NCBI RefSeq assembly: GCF_018130545.1
Contig: NZ_JAFCKF010000001.1
Coordinates: forward strand, 930,001-994,000
Length of the DNA stretch: 64,000 nucleotides
Origin: Bradyrhizobium tropiciagri
GTDB lineage: Bacteria; Pseudomonadota; Alphaproteobacteria; Rhizobiales; Xanthobacteraceae
Direction: 5' to 3'
This document shows positions 1-8,067 of this stretch, in pieces. Positions within the stretch are counted from its first letter, which is position 1. Each line of letters begins with the position of its first letter. The translations under genes and the position numbers were made by a program. Under the pieces are notes generated by a model. The model saw only the letters and a program-made list of their open reading frames with translations, was not told the DNA's origin and made no database searches.

Positions 1-422
1 ACTACCTCGCCAAGGGCGAGGAGCTGAAGCAGAACATGCTGGATAATCCCGCCGTGATCCGGCAGATCGACGCGATGTGGCACGCCATCGAGGCGCGACT
101 GAACTCCGCCGCGACCTCGGCTGCGATCGCCGACGCGATCGAAACCGCCCTGATCTCGGTTGCGGTGCGGATGCGTGACGATGCCGAGATGCGCGACCGC
201 ATCAACCGCTGGCTTCGCGTCGCCGCGCTGCGCGCCGTAGCATCGCGGCGCCAGGAGATCGCGGCCTTCATCCGCAAGGTGGTCGAGAACTGGGACACCG
301 AGACGCTGATTATGCGGATCGAATTGCAGGTCGGACGCGATTTACAGTTCATCCGGATCAACGGCACCGTCGTCGGCGGGCTCGTCGGTCTGGTGATCTT
401 CTCTGTGTCACGCTGGCTGTAA
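1..422 (+). CDS. DUF445 family membrane protein, C-terminal part (5' end outside window)
   Basis: The open frame is already running at position 3 and ends at the TAA at 420-422, so the N-terminus is missing. The visible ~139 residues are mainly long amphipathic helices. They close with the block ELQVGRDLQFIRINGTVVGG and a final hydrophobic helix (GLVGLVIFSVSRWL). This ending is characteristic of DUF445 (YjiN-type) inner-membrane proteins, in which a helical domain is followed by a C-terminal membrane anchor. The function of the family is unknown. No partner gene is visible, because the next genes lie on the other strand and end towards it. Confidence 0.85.
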   Translation, partial: YLAKGEELKQNMLDNPAVIRQIDAMWHAIEARLNSAATSAAIADAIETALISVAVRMRDDAEMRDRINRWLRVAALRAVASRRQEIAAFIRKVVENWDTETLIMRIELQVGRDLQFIRINGTVVGGLVGLVIFSVSRWL

Positions 423-445
423 CGCGTTCAGATTCTTGTATTGAC

Positions 446-487
446 GCGTTTTCTTCACGCGAACCGGTGTCCACTTCGCTCGAAAAC
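446..487. repeat. short extragenic inverted repeat
   Basis: GCGTTTTC near 446 is mirrored by GAAAACGC at about 480-487, with GCGAA/TTCGC arms inside. It lies in the short gap between convergent genes. It resembles the dispersed palindromes common in Bradyrhizobium intergenic DNA and may also act as a shared transcription stop, though there is no T-run. Confidence 0.4.
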
Positions 488-495
488 GCTTTGGG

Positions 496-696
496 TCAGG
501 GAAAACGAATCCGAAGCAGCGGCAATTGCTGCAACCTGTCGAGCAGGCGCACGATCTGGCTTGCGGCCATGCCGAGGCAGCCGAGGATGAAGTGGCGGCG
601 GGTCAAGCCTGGCTCACGGACCACCAATTCCAGTCGCTGGAGGTGTGGTTCGGGCGGGGTGTGCGCACGCAAGGCAGGAAGCGTCGTCATCTGCAT
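496..696 (-). CDS. small hypothetical protein coupled to the LCIB-like gene
   Basis: An ATG at 696 shares one base with the TGA of the upstream gene (TGATG), and a second in-frame ATG lies at 690. The product is about 64-66 residues, rich in Arg and Leu, with a mildly hydrophobic stretch (FILGCLGMAASQIVRLL). I do not recognise it. The stop/start overlap is the main support, since such overlaps are typical of translationally coupled genes. Length and composition alone would not exclude a chance frame in GC-rich DNA. Confidence 0.35.
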   Translation of the reverse strand: MQMTTLPALRAHTPPEPHLQRLELVVREPGLTRRHFILGCLGMAASQIVRLLDRLQQLPLLRIRFP

Positions 697-1799
697 CAGC
701 CGATCGGAATGCGGATTTCCGGCGCCGCGGTCATCTGCTCGATCGTCGTGTCGAACGACAGGCAGTCCGGATTCTCGCCCGGCATCCGGCGCAACGTCTC
801 GACCAGTTGCTCCTGCTCCAGCAGGAACGAGCGGCCGTCGCGCAGCCGGGCATAGGCCGCCCACGGCACGAATTTGGTGAACGGAAACCGGAATCCCTCG
901 CGCGGCGACACGTCGATGTTCATGCCGGAAACGAACAGCAAGTTCTTGGTCGCAAACGCCGGCTCGCGCAAAATGCTGCGGTAGGTGCGGTCGAACTCGG
1001 CCTGGGTGACGAAGCGGGCGGCATCCAATGCGGGATGCGGCGAGGTCACCAGCGCCGGCATCACCGGAGCCAGCGCCGCCTCGAGAATGTCGTGACCCTC
1101 GGGACCTTCGGCCAGCGCGCGGCGGAAGTGGAACAGATCGGGCGACAGCGCCGCGCCGATCGGTTCCGGCGTCTCGCCAAAGCAGACCTCGCCGAGCCGC
1201 GCGCGGATCACCGGGTTCGCGCGAAACACCTTCGAGGTGCTCAGCACGGTCAGCGGCTGCACCGGCATCTCGACCATCCGCTCGAGCGCCAGGAAGAGAC
1301 CGTCGCTGCGGCTGTCGTCGAGATACTGGTTGTCGATCTGGAACACCGGCACGCCATTGAGGCGGCCGCATTGCACCTGCTGGCAGGCGAGCGCGTAGTC
1401 ATCCTCATACCAGCGCAGCACGCCGCAGAGCTTGCCGCAGCAATCCCCGAACCTGCAATCTTCGGTGCGGTGGCGCTGATAGACGCCAAAGCGGCCGTCA
1501 TCGGGATTGTAGCCGACATGGCTGGCCTGGATCAGCACCAGGTCTTCGCCATGATGCGCATAAGGTCCGTGGCGGTTGATCGCAACCTTGCCGCCGACCC
1601 GCCCATGATCGAACGGAAACGTCCCGAAATGCTGGGCCAGCAGCATCACCGGATAGCCCTGGCTCTCATCCGAGCAAAAGGCGCGCGACGGCAGCATATG
1701 CTGGCGCTCGAAGCCGAGCGAACGGCAGTAGTTGTAGAGCCGGGGCACGAAATGCCCGTAGCGCATCGCGAAACGACCAACCCGGAAGGTTTCGATCAT
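696..1799 (-). CDS. probable LCIB-type (beta/theta class) carbonic anhydrase homologue
   Basis: This 367-residue soluble protein has the signature spacing of the LCIB/LciC family (limiting-CO2-inducible B proteins, a divergent beta-carbonic-anhydrase group). FCSDE places Cys42 and Asp44. A conserved core follows (FGTFPFDHGRVGGK, then RHGPYAHHGED), then ASHVGY with His94, and GDCCGK with Cys120/121. In the family a Cys-His-Cys set binds zinc. The rest of the protein (about 130-367) is an unfamiliar C-terminal extension. The start is the ATG at 1799. It follows the DapA-like gene on the same strand after about 120 bases. Activity (CO2 hydration) is inferred; several LCIB homologues are reported to be inactive. 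Confidence 0.6.
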   Translation of the reverse strand: MIETFRVGRFAMRYGHFVPRLYNYCRSLGFERQHMLPSRAFCSDESQGYPVMLLAQHFGTFPFDHGRVGGKVAINRHGPYAHHGEDLVLIQASHVGYNPDDGRFGVYQRHRTEDCRFGDCCGKLCGVLRWYEDDYALACQQVQCGRLNGVPVFQIDNQYLDDSRSDGLFLALERMVEMPVQPLTVLSTSKVFRANPVIRARLGEVCFGETPEPIGAALSPDLFHFRRALAEGPEGHDILEAALAPVMPALVTSPHPALDAARFVTQAEFDRTYRSILREPAFATKNLLFVSGMNIDVSPREGFRFPFTKFVPWAAYARLRDGRSFLLEQEQLVETLRRMPGENPDCLSFDTTIEQMTAAPEIRIPIG

Positions 1800-1923
1800 C
1801 TGCTTCCGCCTGACCAGTCCGACATATCCAGCGCGCGCGGGAAACGTCCCCGCTCCCGCTACCGGCGGGAACGGTAGATGCCGTTGTTGACGGTTATGTG
1901 AATGCGGCAGCCGGGTGGAGAGC

Positions 1924-2853
1924 TCAGCGCCCCCAGCGCAGCACGACCGGGTCGAGCGTGCGCGCGATCTCGATCAGGCCTGCGCGCGTCGCCGGATGCA
2001 GCGGCTGCAACGGGTGACGCACCGCGTCCGACTTGATGACGCCGCCCTCGCGCATCAGCACCTTGCAGGCTTGCAGCCCGCATTGCCGGTTCTCGTAATT
2101 GATCAGCGGCAGCCAGCGCGCATAGGCCTGCACGGCTTCGTCGCGGCGGCCGGCGAAGAACGGATCCATGATCTGGCGGATGCCGTCGGGATAGCCGCCG
2201 CCGGTCATCGCGCCGGTGGCGCCGGCATCGAGGTCGGCCATCAGCGTGATCGCCTCCTCGCCGTCCCACGGCCCCTCAATCACGCTGCCGCCCTTCTCGA
2301 TCAGGCCGCGCAGCTTGTTGGCGGCCATCGGCACCTCGATCTTGAAATACCTGACATTGCCGAGTTCCTTCGCCATCCGTGCCAGGAAATCGATCGAGAG
2401 CGGCGTGCCGGCGACCGGCGCGTCCTGGATCATGATCGGAATGCCGATCGCATCCGAGACCACCCGATAGAAGTCATAGATCGCCGGTTCGCCGACGCGG
2501 AAGGTCGCGCCGTGATAGGGCGGCATGATCATGACCATCGCAGCACCGGCGGCCTCCGCCTGGCGGCTGCGCTCGGCACACACCGCGGAGGAGAAATGCG
2601 TGGTGGTGACGATGACGGGGATGCGGCCCGCAACATGTTCGAGCACCGCATGCATGACGGTCTCGCGCTCGGCATCGGTCAGCACGAACTGCTCGGAGAA
2701 GTTGGCCAGGATACAGATGCCGTGGGAGCCGGCGTCGATCATGAAATCGATGCAACGGCGCTGTCCGTCGAGGTCAAGGTTGCCGTTCGCGTCGAAGATG
2801 GTCGGCGCGACCGGGAAGACGCCGCGATAGGGACGCTTTGCGATTGTTGTCAT
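1924..2853 (-). CDS. dihydrodipicolinate synthase (DapA)/N-acetylneuraminate lyase family aldolase
   Basis: A 309-residue TIM-barrel aldolase of the class I DapA/NanA superfamily. The Schiff-base lysine is Lys171 in RYFKIE. The usual tyrosine of the DapA YNxP motif is replaced: the equivalent site reads MIQDAP (Gln143). The substrate-binding GTTGE-type loop reads LANFSE. It is therefore not the lysine-pathway DapA; members with such changes act on sugar acids or other 2-oxo acids. The start is ATG 2853, with GGGAGG seven bases upstream; a TTG five codons earlier is also possible. It follows the old yellow enzyme gene by 35 bases and is probably co-transcribed with it. Confidence 0.85.
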   Translation of the reverse strand: MTTIAKRPYRGVFPVAPTIFDANGNLDLDGQRRCIDFMIDAGSHGICILANFSEQFVLTDAERETVMHAVLEHVAGRIPVIVTTTHFSSAVCAERSRQAEAAGAAMVMIMPPYHGATFRVGEPAIYDFYRVVSDAIGIPIMIQDAPVAGTPLSIDFLARMAKELGNVRYFKIEVPMAANKLRGLIEKGGSVIEGPWDGEEAITLMADLDAGATGAMTGGGYPDGIRQIMDPFFAGRRDEAVQAYARWLPLINYENRQCGLQACKVLMREGGVIKSDAVRHPLQPLHPATRAGLIEIARTLDPVVLRWGR

Positions 2854-2888
2854 ATGACGACCTCCCAAGTTTCTGTCAGCTGTTCTTA

Positions 2889-4055
2889 TTAGACGCTACG
2901 GAACGGCAGCGGCGGGCCTTCGAGCCGGCGCAGACCGGGCTCGCGACGCTCCAGCCACCAACCATACTGCTTCGGCCAGGATGCGAACACTTCACCGCTT
3001 CCGCCGCCGAGCGCAAGCTCGGCATGCAGCGGCCAGTTCGGATCGAACAGCGCCTCGCGGCCGATCGCAATCAGATCGGCCTGGCCGTTGGCCAGAACGT
3101 CTTCGGCCTGTTGCGGATGCAGGATCAGGCCGACCGCGATGGTAGCGACCTCGGCGGCGCGGCGGATTTCATCCGCATAAGGCACCTGGAAGCCGTAACC
3201 GCGCGGAATCCGTGCCGCGGTCGCCGAGCCGAGCAGGCCGCCCGACGAGCAATCGATCAAATCGGCGCCGCGCGCCTTGGCGGCCTTGGCGAACGCGACC
3301 TGGTCCTCGAGCGTCAGGCCGCCATCGACGCCATCGACCGAGGAGATCCGCACCGACAGCGGCCGCTCCGCGGGCCAGGCGGCGCGCACGGTCTCGATGA
3401 TCTCGAGCGGATAGCGCATCCGCCCGGTGCGGTCGCCGCCGTAGGCGTCGCTTCTGTGGTTCGACAATGGCGAGAGGAATTCATGCAGCAGATAGCCATG
3501 GGCGCAATGCACCTCGACGAATTCGAAGCCGGCCTCCACCGCACGCAGCGTGGCGCGTCGCCATTGCTCGCGTAGCGCCGCGAGTTCCTCGATCTCGAGC
3601 GCGTGCGGCATCAGCCAGCCTTCCTCCATCGGGATCGCGCTCGGCGCCACCGTCTGCCACGGCAGATCGCCGCGGGCGTGGTCGGCGTCATCGAGCGCCG
3701 CATTGCCGTACCAGGGTCGTTGCATGCTGGCCTTGCGGCCGGCATGTGCGAGCTGGATCGCCGGCACCGCGCCGTTGTCCTTCAGGAAGGCCGCGATGCG
3801 CTCCAGCGGCGCGATCTGCTCGTCGTTCCAGATGCCGACATCACCATGGGTGATGCGGCCCTCGGCGGCCACCGCCGCGGCCTCGACCATCACGATGCCG
3901 GCGCCGCCCTGGGCAAATTTACCGAGATGAACAAGGTGCCAATCATTGGCGACGCCGTCGATCGCCGAATACTGGCACATCGGCGAAATCAGGATGCGGT
4001 TTCGGGAGGTTACGCCGCGAAGCGTGATCGGCTGAAACAGAAGCGGCTGCGGCAT
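2889..4055 (-). CDS. NADH:flavin oxidoreductase, old yellow enzyme family (YqjM/NamA-like)
   Basis: 388 residues with a full OYE barrel. SPMCQYS carries Cys27 and Tyr29, as in the YqjM ('thermophilic-like') subgroup. QLAHAGRK is the flavin-side loop, EVHCAHGYLLHEF holds the His183/His186 substrate-binding pair, and SNHRSDAYGG follows. Such enzymes reduce activated C=C bonds (enones, nitro compounds) with FMN and NAD(P)H. It is the first gene of a minus-strand unit continuing into the DapA-like aldolase, which may point to reduction and cleavage of one unknown metabolite. The C-terminus (KQYGWWLERR) is also typical of the family. Confidence 0.93.
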   Translation of the reverse strand: MPQPLLFQPITLRGVTSRNRILISPMCQYSAIDGVANDWHLVHLGKFAQGGAGIVMVEAAAVAAEGRITHGDVGIWNDEQIAPLERIAAFLKDNGAVPAIQLAHAGRKASMQRPWYGNAALDDADHARGDLPWQTVAPSAIPMEEGWLMPHALEIEELAALREQWRRATLRAVEAGFEFVEVHCAHGYLLHEFLSPLSNHRSDAYGGDRTGRMRYPLEIIETVRAAWPAERPLSVRISSVDGVDGGLTLEDQVAFAKAAKARGADLIDCSSGGLLGSATAARIPRGYGFQVPYADEIRRAAEVATIAVGLILHPQQAEDVLANGQADLIAIGREALFDPNWPLHAELALGGGSGEVFASWPKQYGWWLERREPGLRRLEGPPLPFRSV

Positions 4056-4321
4056 CGGGACCTGCGGGAACGTGGTGGCGGGAGAAATCGTGGCGGAAAG
4101 CTAGGCGGCGCGTCTCCAGATCGCAAGTCACGCTGTGGCGCGGGCGGCAAGACCTGCACGCATGCGCAGTTGCGCAGCGGCGCGAACCGCGCAACCCGCA
4201 ACATCTGCTGCAGAAAGATTTCCCGGCCGGTAAACACTTTTCGTCATGCGGGGGATGATTTCCGTCACCCCAGCGGCCGCCACCGATCGCAATTCGCGCC
4301 TGATATGCCTACATTGCCGAC

Positions 4322-5341
4322 ATGAAGAAAATCGGATTCCTCTCGTTCGGGCACTGGACGCCCTCGCCGCAATCCCAGGCCCGCTCGGCCGCGGATGTGC
4401 TCCTGCAATCCATCGACCTTGCGGTCGCCGCCGAAGAGCTCGGCGCGGACGGCGCGTATTTTCGCGTCCATCATTTCGCCCGCCAGCTGGCCTCGCCCTT
4501 CCCGCTGCTGGCGGCGGTGGGCGCGAAGACCAGCCGGATCGAGATCGGCACCGCCGTGATCGATATGCGCTACGAAAATCCGATGTACATGATCGAGGAC
4601 GCCGGCGCGGCCGACCTGATCGCGCAGGGACGCCTGCAACTCGGCATCAGCCGCGGCTCGCCCGAGCAGGTGATCGATGGCTGGCGCTATTTCGGCTATC
4701 AGCCGGGCGAGGGCCAGACCGACGCCGACATGGGCCGGCGTCATGCCGAGATCTTCCTCGAGCTGCTGCACGGCGAAGGATTCGCGCAACCGAATCCGCG
4801 GCCGATGTTTCCCAATCCGCCCGGCCTGCTGCGGCTCGAACCGATCGCGGAAGGTCTGCGCGAGCGGATCTGGTGGGGCGCCGGCTCGAACGCCACCGCG
4901 GTCTGGGCGGCGAAGCTCGGCATGAACCTGCAGAGCTCGACGCTGAAGAACGACGAGACCGGAGAGGCCTTCCACATCCAGCAGGCCGCGCAGATTCGCG
5001 CCTACCGCGCCGCCTGGAAGGAGGCCGGTCACAGCCGCGAGCCGCGGGTCTCGGTGAGCCGCAGCATCTTCGCGCTGGTCGACGATCGCGACCGCGCCTA
5101 TTTCGGCAGCGGGCAGGAGGAAGATCAGATCGGCTTCATCGACGAGCGGACGCGCGCGATCTTCGGCCGCGGCTATGCCGCCGAGCCGGACAAGCTAATC
5201 GAGCAGCTCAAGACCGACGAGGCGATCGCCGAGGCCGACACCCTGCTGCTGACCGTCCCCAATCAGCTCGGCGTCGCCTACAACGCGCATGTGATCGAGA
5301 GCATTTTGACACACGTCGCACCCGCGATGGGATGGCGCTGA
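4322..5341 (+). CDS. LLM class flavin-dependent oxidoreductase (luciferase-like)
   Basis: A 339-residue bacterial-luciferase-family monooxygenase. It opens with a beta strand (KIGFLSFGHW), followed by AVAAEELGADGAYFRVHHF and an ASPFPLLAAVGAKTSRIEIG segment. RLQLGISRGSPEQVIDGWRYFG then gives the typical barrel progression with the flavin-binding region. The family uses reduced FMN or F420 supplied by a separate reductase; the substrate cannot be told. It is divergent from the old yellow enzyme gene across a 266-base gap and stands alone in its direction. Confidence 0.88.
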   Translation: MKKIGFLSFGHWTPSPQSQARSAADVLLQSIDLAVAAEELGADGAYFRVHHFARQLASPFPLLAAVGAKTSRIEIGTAVIDMRYENPMYMIEDAGAADLIAQGRLQLGISRGSPEQVIDGWRYFGYQPGEGQTDADMGRRHAEIFLELLHGEGFAQPNPRPMFPNPPGLLRLEPIAEGLRERIWWGAGSNATAVWAAKLGMNLQSSTLKNDETGEAFHIQQAAQIRAYRAAWKEAGHSREPRVSVSRSIFALVDDRDRAYFGSGQEEDQIGFIDERTRAIFGRGYAAEPDKLIEQLKTDEAIAEADTLLLTVPNQLGVAYNAHVIESILTHVAPAMGWR

Positions 5342-5646
5342 GTGTGTGCGGTCTGGACCCGCGGCGGCCGTCCTTCTAGGGGGTGTGGTTGAAAGCGGAC
5401 GACCGGCCGCGGGCTTGAACCGACCGTTCTCTGCCGGAGGCTGGCCGGTTCTACAGGGCCAATGCCGGAACCCGCGAGATCGTTCCGGCGGAACTCCGTT
5501 CTCAAACGCGGAGAACTACGGAAACATAACTGCGCGTTGTGAGAAGAACAGGTTGAGTACGGTTCGTTAGTTGCGCACGTTGCGTGAACAAACTGCCGTA
5601 ATATCCCGGGACAATCGCGGCGCGCCTGCCCGCGGGTGTGCCCGCC
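5342..5646. other. 305-base intergenic stretch, no gene seen
   Basis: It lies between the luciferase-like gene and a convergent small membrane protein gene. A short imperfect hairpin occurs around 5498-5518 (GTTCTC...GAGAAC). No coding frame here has a credible start and composition, and no RNA motif was recognised. Confidence 0.5.
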
Positions 5647-5829
5647 TCAGGAATCCTGATCGCGATCGCGATCACGCTCGGCGAGATCGTGGCGAAGGCG
5701 ATCGACGCGCTCGTCGAGTCGCCGGTTCAGTTCCTCGTCCTCGTTCGACGAGCTGCCGCGACGGGCGCGAAGGACAAATACGCATCCGATCAAAACGATC
5801 GCAACCAGCGCGTAGAACCACCATCCCAT
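5647..5829 (-). CDS. small single-pass membrane protein with charged coiled-coil tail
   Basis: 60 residues. A hydrophobic N-terminal segment (about residues 2-20, WWFYALVAIVLIGCVFVL) is followed by RARR. An acidic/basic heptad-like tail follows (about 28-60, with DEELNRRLDERVDRLRHDL). The architecture resembles that of PspB-like and other small envelope proteins, but I see no family-specific motif. The start is the ATG at 5829. Neighbours do not suggest a role. Confidence 0.6.
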   Translation of the reverse strand: MGWWFYALVAIVLIGCVFVLRARRGSSSNEDEELNRRLDERVDRLRHDLAERDRDRDQDS

Positions 5830-5872
5830 GCATCGATCTCAAATGGACGCTCGCAAGGACGAGCGGAAAAAA

Positions 5873-6127
5873 TCATCGTTCACGGCGCGCCGATCTCGGC
5901 GCAGAGGCCGGCGCGTAAAAGGGGTTGACCAGACAGGAGGCCGGAAGTCCCGCCGCGCCGGCCTGGCACTGAGCGAATGACGTGAAGTCGCAGTCCATTC
6001 GGTCGCCGAGCAACACACCATACACGTGCATGCAGATCGGATAGCGAGGATCGTACATTTGTGCGGATGCCGGCCTTGTCATCCAAAGCGCGCCTAGCGC
6101 AAGCAGTAGCGCTCCAAGCAACCTCAC
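5873..6127 (-). CDS. DUF3551 domain secreted protein
   Basis: 84 residues from a GTG at 6127, which has AGGAG seven bases upstream (6135-6139). An ATG ten codons earlier lacks a ribosome site. A signal peptide (RLLGALLLALGALWMTRPASA) is followed by the DUF3551 pattern: YPICMHV, MDCDFTSFAQCQA, then CLVNPFY. The conserved cysteines are present. DUF3551 proteins are short exported proteins found in multiple copies in Bradyrhizobium and relatives; their function is unknown. Confidence 0.8.
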   Translation of the reverse strand: MRLLGALLLALGALWMTRPASAQMYDPRYPICMHVYGVLLGDRMDCDFTSFAQCQAGAAGLPASCLVNPFYAPASAPRSARRER

Positions 6128-6186
6128 ATCAGATCTCCTGCGAATGCAGCGAAACATAACCGTTCCGCGAAATCTTGCCCAAGGGC

Positions 6187-6260
6187 TGGAGCGGGCGAAG
6201 GGAATCGAACCCTCGTATGCAGCTTGGGAAGCTGCCGTTCTACCATTGAACTACGCCCGC
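6187..6260 (-). tRNA. tRNA-Gly, anticodon CCC
   Basis: Read on the minus strand the gene begins GCGGGCGTAGTTCAATGGTA and ends with an encoded CCA. The acceptor stem GCGGGCG pairs with CGCCCGC. The anticodon stem GCAGC/GCTGC encloses the loop TTCCCAA, so positions 34-36 are CCC. The T arm carries GGTTCGATTCC. The whole closely resembles enterobacterial glyU. It decodes GGG. Confidence 0.96.
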
Positions 6261-6300
6261 AATCTCAAGAGGTCACCCCACTCGGAAGTGACCTGCCGGA

Positions 6301-6329
6301 CCATAGCCCGGCCGGAGGCGGAGGATCAA
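6301..6329 (-). promoter_or_regulatory. putative sigma-70-type promoter of tRNA-Gly
   Basis: On the minus strand TTGATC (6329-6324) is followed after 17 bases by CTATGG (6306-6301). The tRNA 5' end lies about 40 bases downstream. Spacing and sequence fit the alphaproteobacterial housekeeping promoter. Confidence 0.5.
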
Positions 6330-6349
6330 GCGCGCATTCAAGCCCGTGG

Positions 6350-7867
6350 TTAGTGGCCCATCCTCACGAGCGCGTCATTGATGACAAACGGCTTGGCGGC
6401 CGTCGCATCGCAGGTCCCGCTGCGCGCATAGATGCAGGCATCGGCGATGCCGACATGGGCACAGCTTTGCCGCGAAAAATCTGCCGGCAGATCGCCGGCC
6501 GCATCGGGACGCGCGAGGATGCGGTTGAAGGCCGGCTTGGTGGTCTGCAACAGCAGCGGCAGGACCGGCTCGGCGAGCGGATCGGCGGGCGCCAGCACAT
6601 AGAGTGGCACCGGGCCGACCAATCGCTCCCGTCCCGGCAACAGCTGGAAACGGACATTGTAGAGCGCGAGGCCGCACATCTGCGGATCGCTGCGCAATTC
6701 GGCCGCGAGCTGCGCCGCGCCGACGCCGCGCGTCCAGTATTCGCGCATCCCTTCACTGGCGCCGGCCAGCGCCACCGAGAGCAGCGCCCAGCCACCCATG
6801 ACGATCGGCAATGCAGAGCGGCGCCATTTGTCCTTCGTGCGCAGCCATTGCACCCAATCGGCCGAGCCGAGCGCGGCGACGATGATGAACAGCACCACCG
6901 ACAGGAAGACGAAGCGGTATTCCTTGTGCGCGATCAGGCTGTGGAAGACGAGGTTGGCGAGCGCTGTGGCGAGCAGCAGCGGCGCATGCCGCCAGCCGCG
7001 CCAGATCGCCGCAAGCGGCAGCACGATCGCCGCCGACCACACGATCAGGAAGTTGACGAGAAACGCCGCGGGCGGAGTCACACCGAACTCGGTGGCGCGA
7101 TCGTGTACGAGGTTTTCCTTGATGTTGCCGATCAGCCAGGCAAACGGCATGGCGCCATGCGCGAGATCGATCGCGGCGGTGAACATCAGTGCGGCGAGGC
7201 CGCCGGCAACCAGCGGAACGAGGTTACGCCAGCGCATCCAGCAGGCGCCGAGCGCAAGCACCGCGACGGCCGGCGCATATTGGAAGCGGCAGACAAAGGC
7301 GAAAGCGAGCAAGGCGCCGCCGATCGCAAGACGCTGCCGAGACGGATGATCGGTCACCAGCAGCGCCGCCGGCACGATCAGCGCCGTCGCCAACGGCTCG
7401 CCCAATGTGTGCGGCGCGAGCAGAATCAACTCGAACCAGACCGCGGCGGCGAATGCCGCGACGACGGCATGGGTTCGCGAGACCCGCGCGCCGAAGAACC
7501 AGGCGCTGACCACGATCGACAACGACGCACATGCCGCAACCAGGCGCGGCACCAGGAAGGCGCCGGCGCCGCCGGGCGCAATCGCGTCACCGAGCGCAAC
7601 CGGCCCGGCCAGCAATGTCGGCAGGAACCAGCCGCGAATGCCTTCGCGCCATTCCCATGTCAGGATGCCGTCATGGCCGAGCATGCGCCATGCCGGCTCG
7701 AGATACTGGAAGATCTCATCGGGATACATCACGTTGGGCCAGACCGCGGCCGCAAGGCGGATCACCAGCGCCAGCAACAGCACCACGAAGAGCGGGAGAA
7801 GGCGCCCGCGCGCGCCCTCGACTGTGCCCGCGCTGCCGGGCGCAGCATCGGCGCTCGTGCTCGTCAT
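6350..7867 (-). CDS. polytopic glycosyltransferase, GT22/ALG9-PIG-B mannosyltransferase-like
   Basis: About 505 residues with roughly ten membrane helices. Near the N-terminus is MYPDEIFQYLEPAWRML, matching the HPDE-type first-loop motif of the GT22 (PIG-B/ALG9/ALG12) group, and TWEWREGIRGW follows. A late AHKEYRFVF block matches the conserved HKE-RF motif of the same group. Such enzymes use lipid-linked sugar donors in the inner membrane. The acceptor is unknown and no polysaccharide genes are adjacent. The start at 7867 (GGCGG upstream) gives a short Ala/Ser-rich N-terminus; an ATG at 7897 is possible. Confidence 0.8.
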   Translation of the reverse strand: MTSTSADAAPGSAGTVEGARGRLLPLFVVLLLALVIRLAAAVWPNVMYPDEIFQYLEPAWRMLGHDGILTWEWREGIRGWFLPTLLAGPVALGDAIAPGGAGAFLVPRLVAACASLSIVVSAWFFGARVSRTHAVVAAFAAAVWFELILLAPHTLGEPLATALIVPAALLVTDHPSRQRLAIGGALLAFAFVCRFQYAPAVAVLALGACWMRWRNLVPLVAGGLAALMFTAAIDLAHGAMPFAWLIGNIKENLVHDRATEFGVTPPAAFLVNFLIVWSAAIVLPLAAIWRGWRHAPLLLATALANLVFHSLIAHKEYRFVFLSVVLFIIVAALGSADWVQWLRTKDKWRRSALPIVMGGWALLSVALAGASEGMREYWTRGVGAAQLAAELRSDPQMCGLALYNVRFQLLPGRERLVGPVPLYVLAPADPLAEPVLPLLLQTTKPAFNRILARPDAAGDLPADFSRQSCAHVGIADACIYARSGTCDATAAKPFVINDALVRMGH

Positions 7868-8067
7868 CGTTCCGCCGATCGTATCGAGGAGCAGCATGCT
7901 GGCGTCCAGATAGCGGGCAAAGCCTTTAAGATGCGTGACCGGAAGATGCGTGACTGGACGTTGTCGAGGTCACACAGCGCCGGCCACAACATGCTTAACT
8001 AAACGTGAAGATTCCGGATGCGCCTGCGGCTACCGATGTTATGATCGCGCCTGGGGGTTGTGGCGTC

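Noticed and set aside
645-1877. A 410-residue plus-strand open frame opposite the LCIB-like gene
   Set aside because: Its composition (Arg/Ala/His-rich, no domain) is that of a GC-rich antisense shadow. The minus frame carries conserved motifs.
6224-8002. A 592-residue plus-strand frame over the glycosyltransferase gene
   Set aside because: Highly charged Arg/His/Gln-rich shadow. It also runs across the tRNA flank, and the minus frame has clear membrane helices and GT22 motifs.
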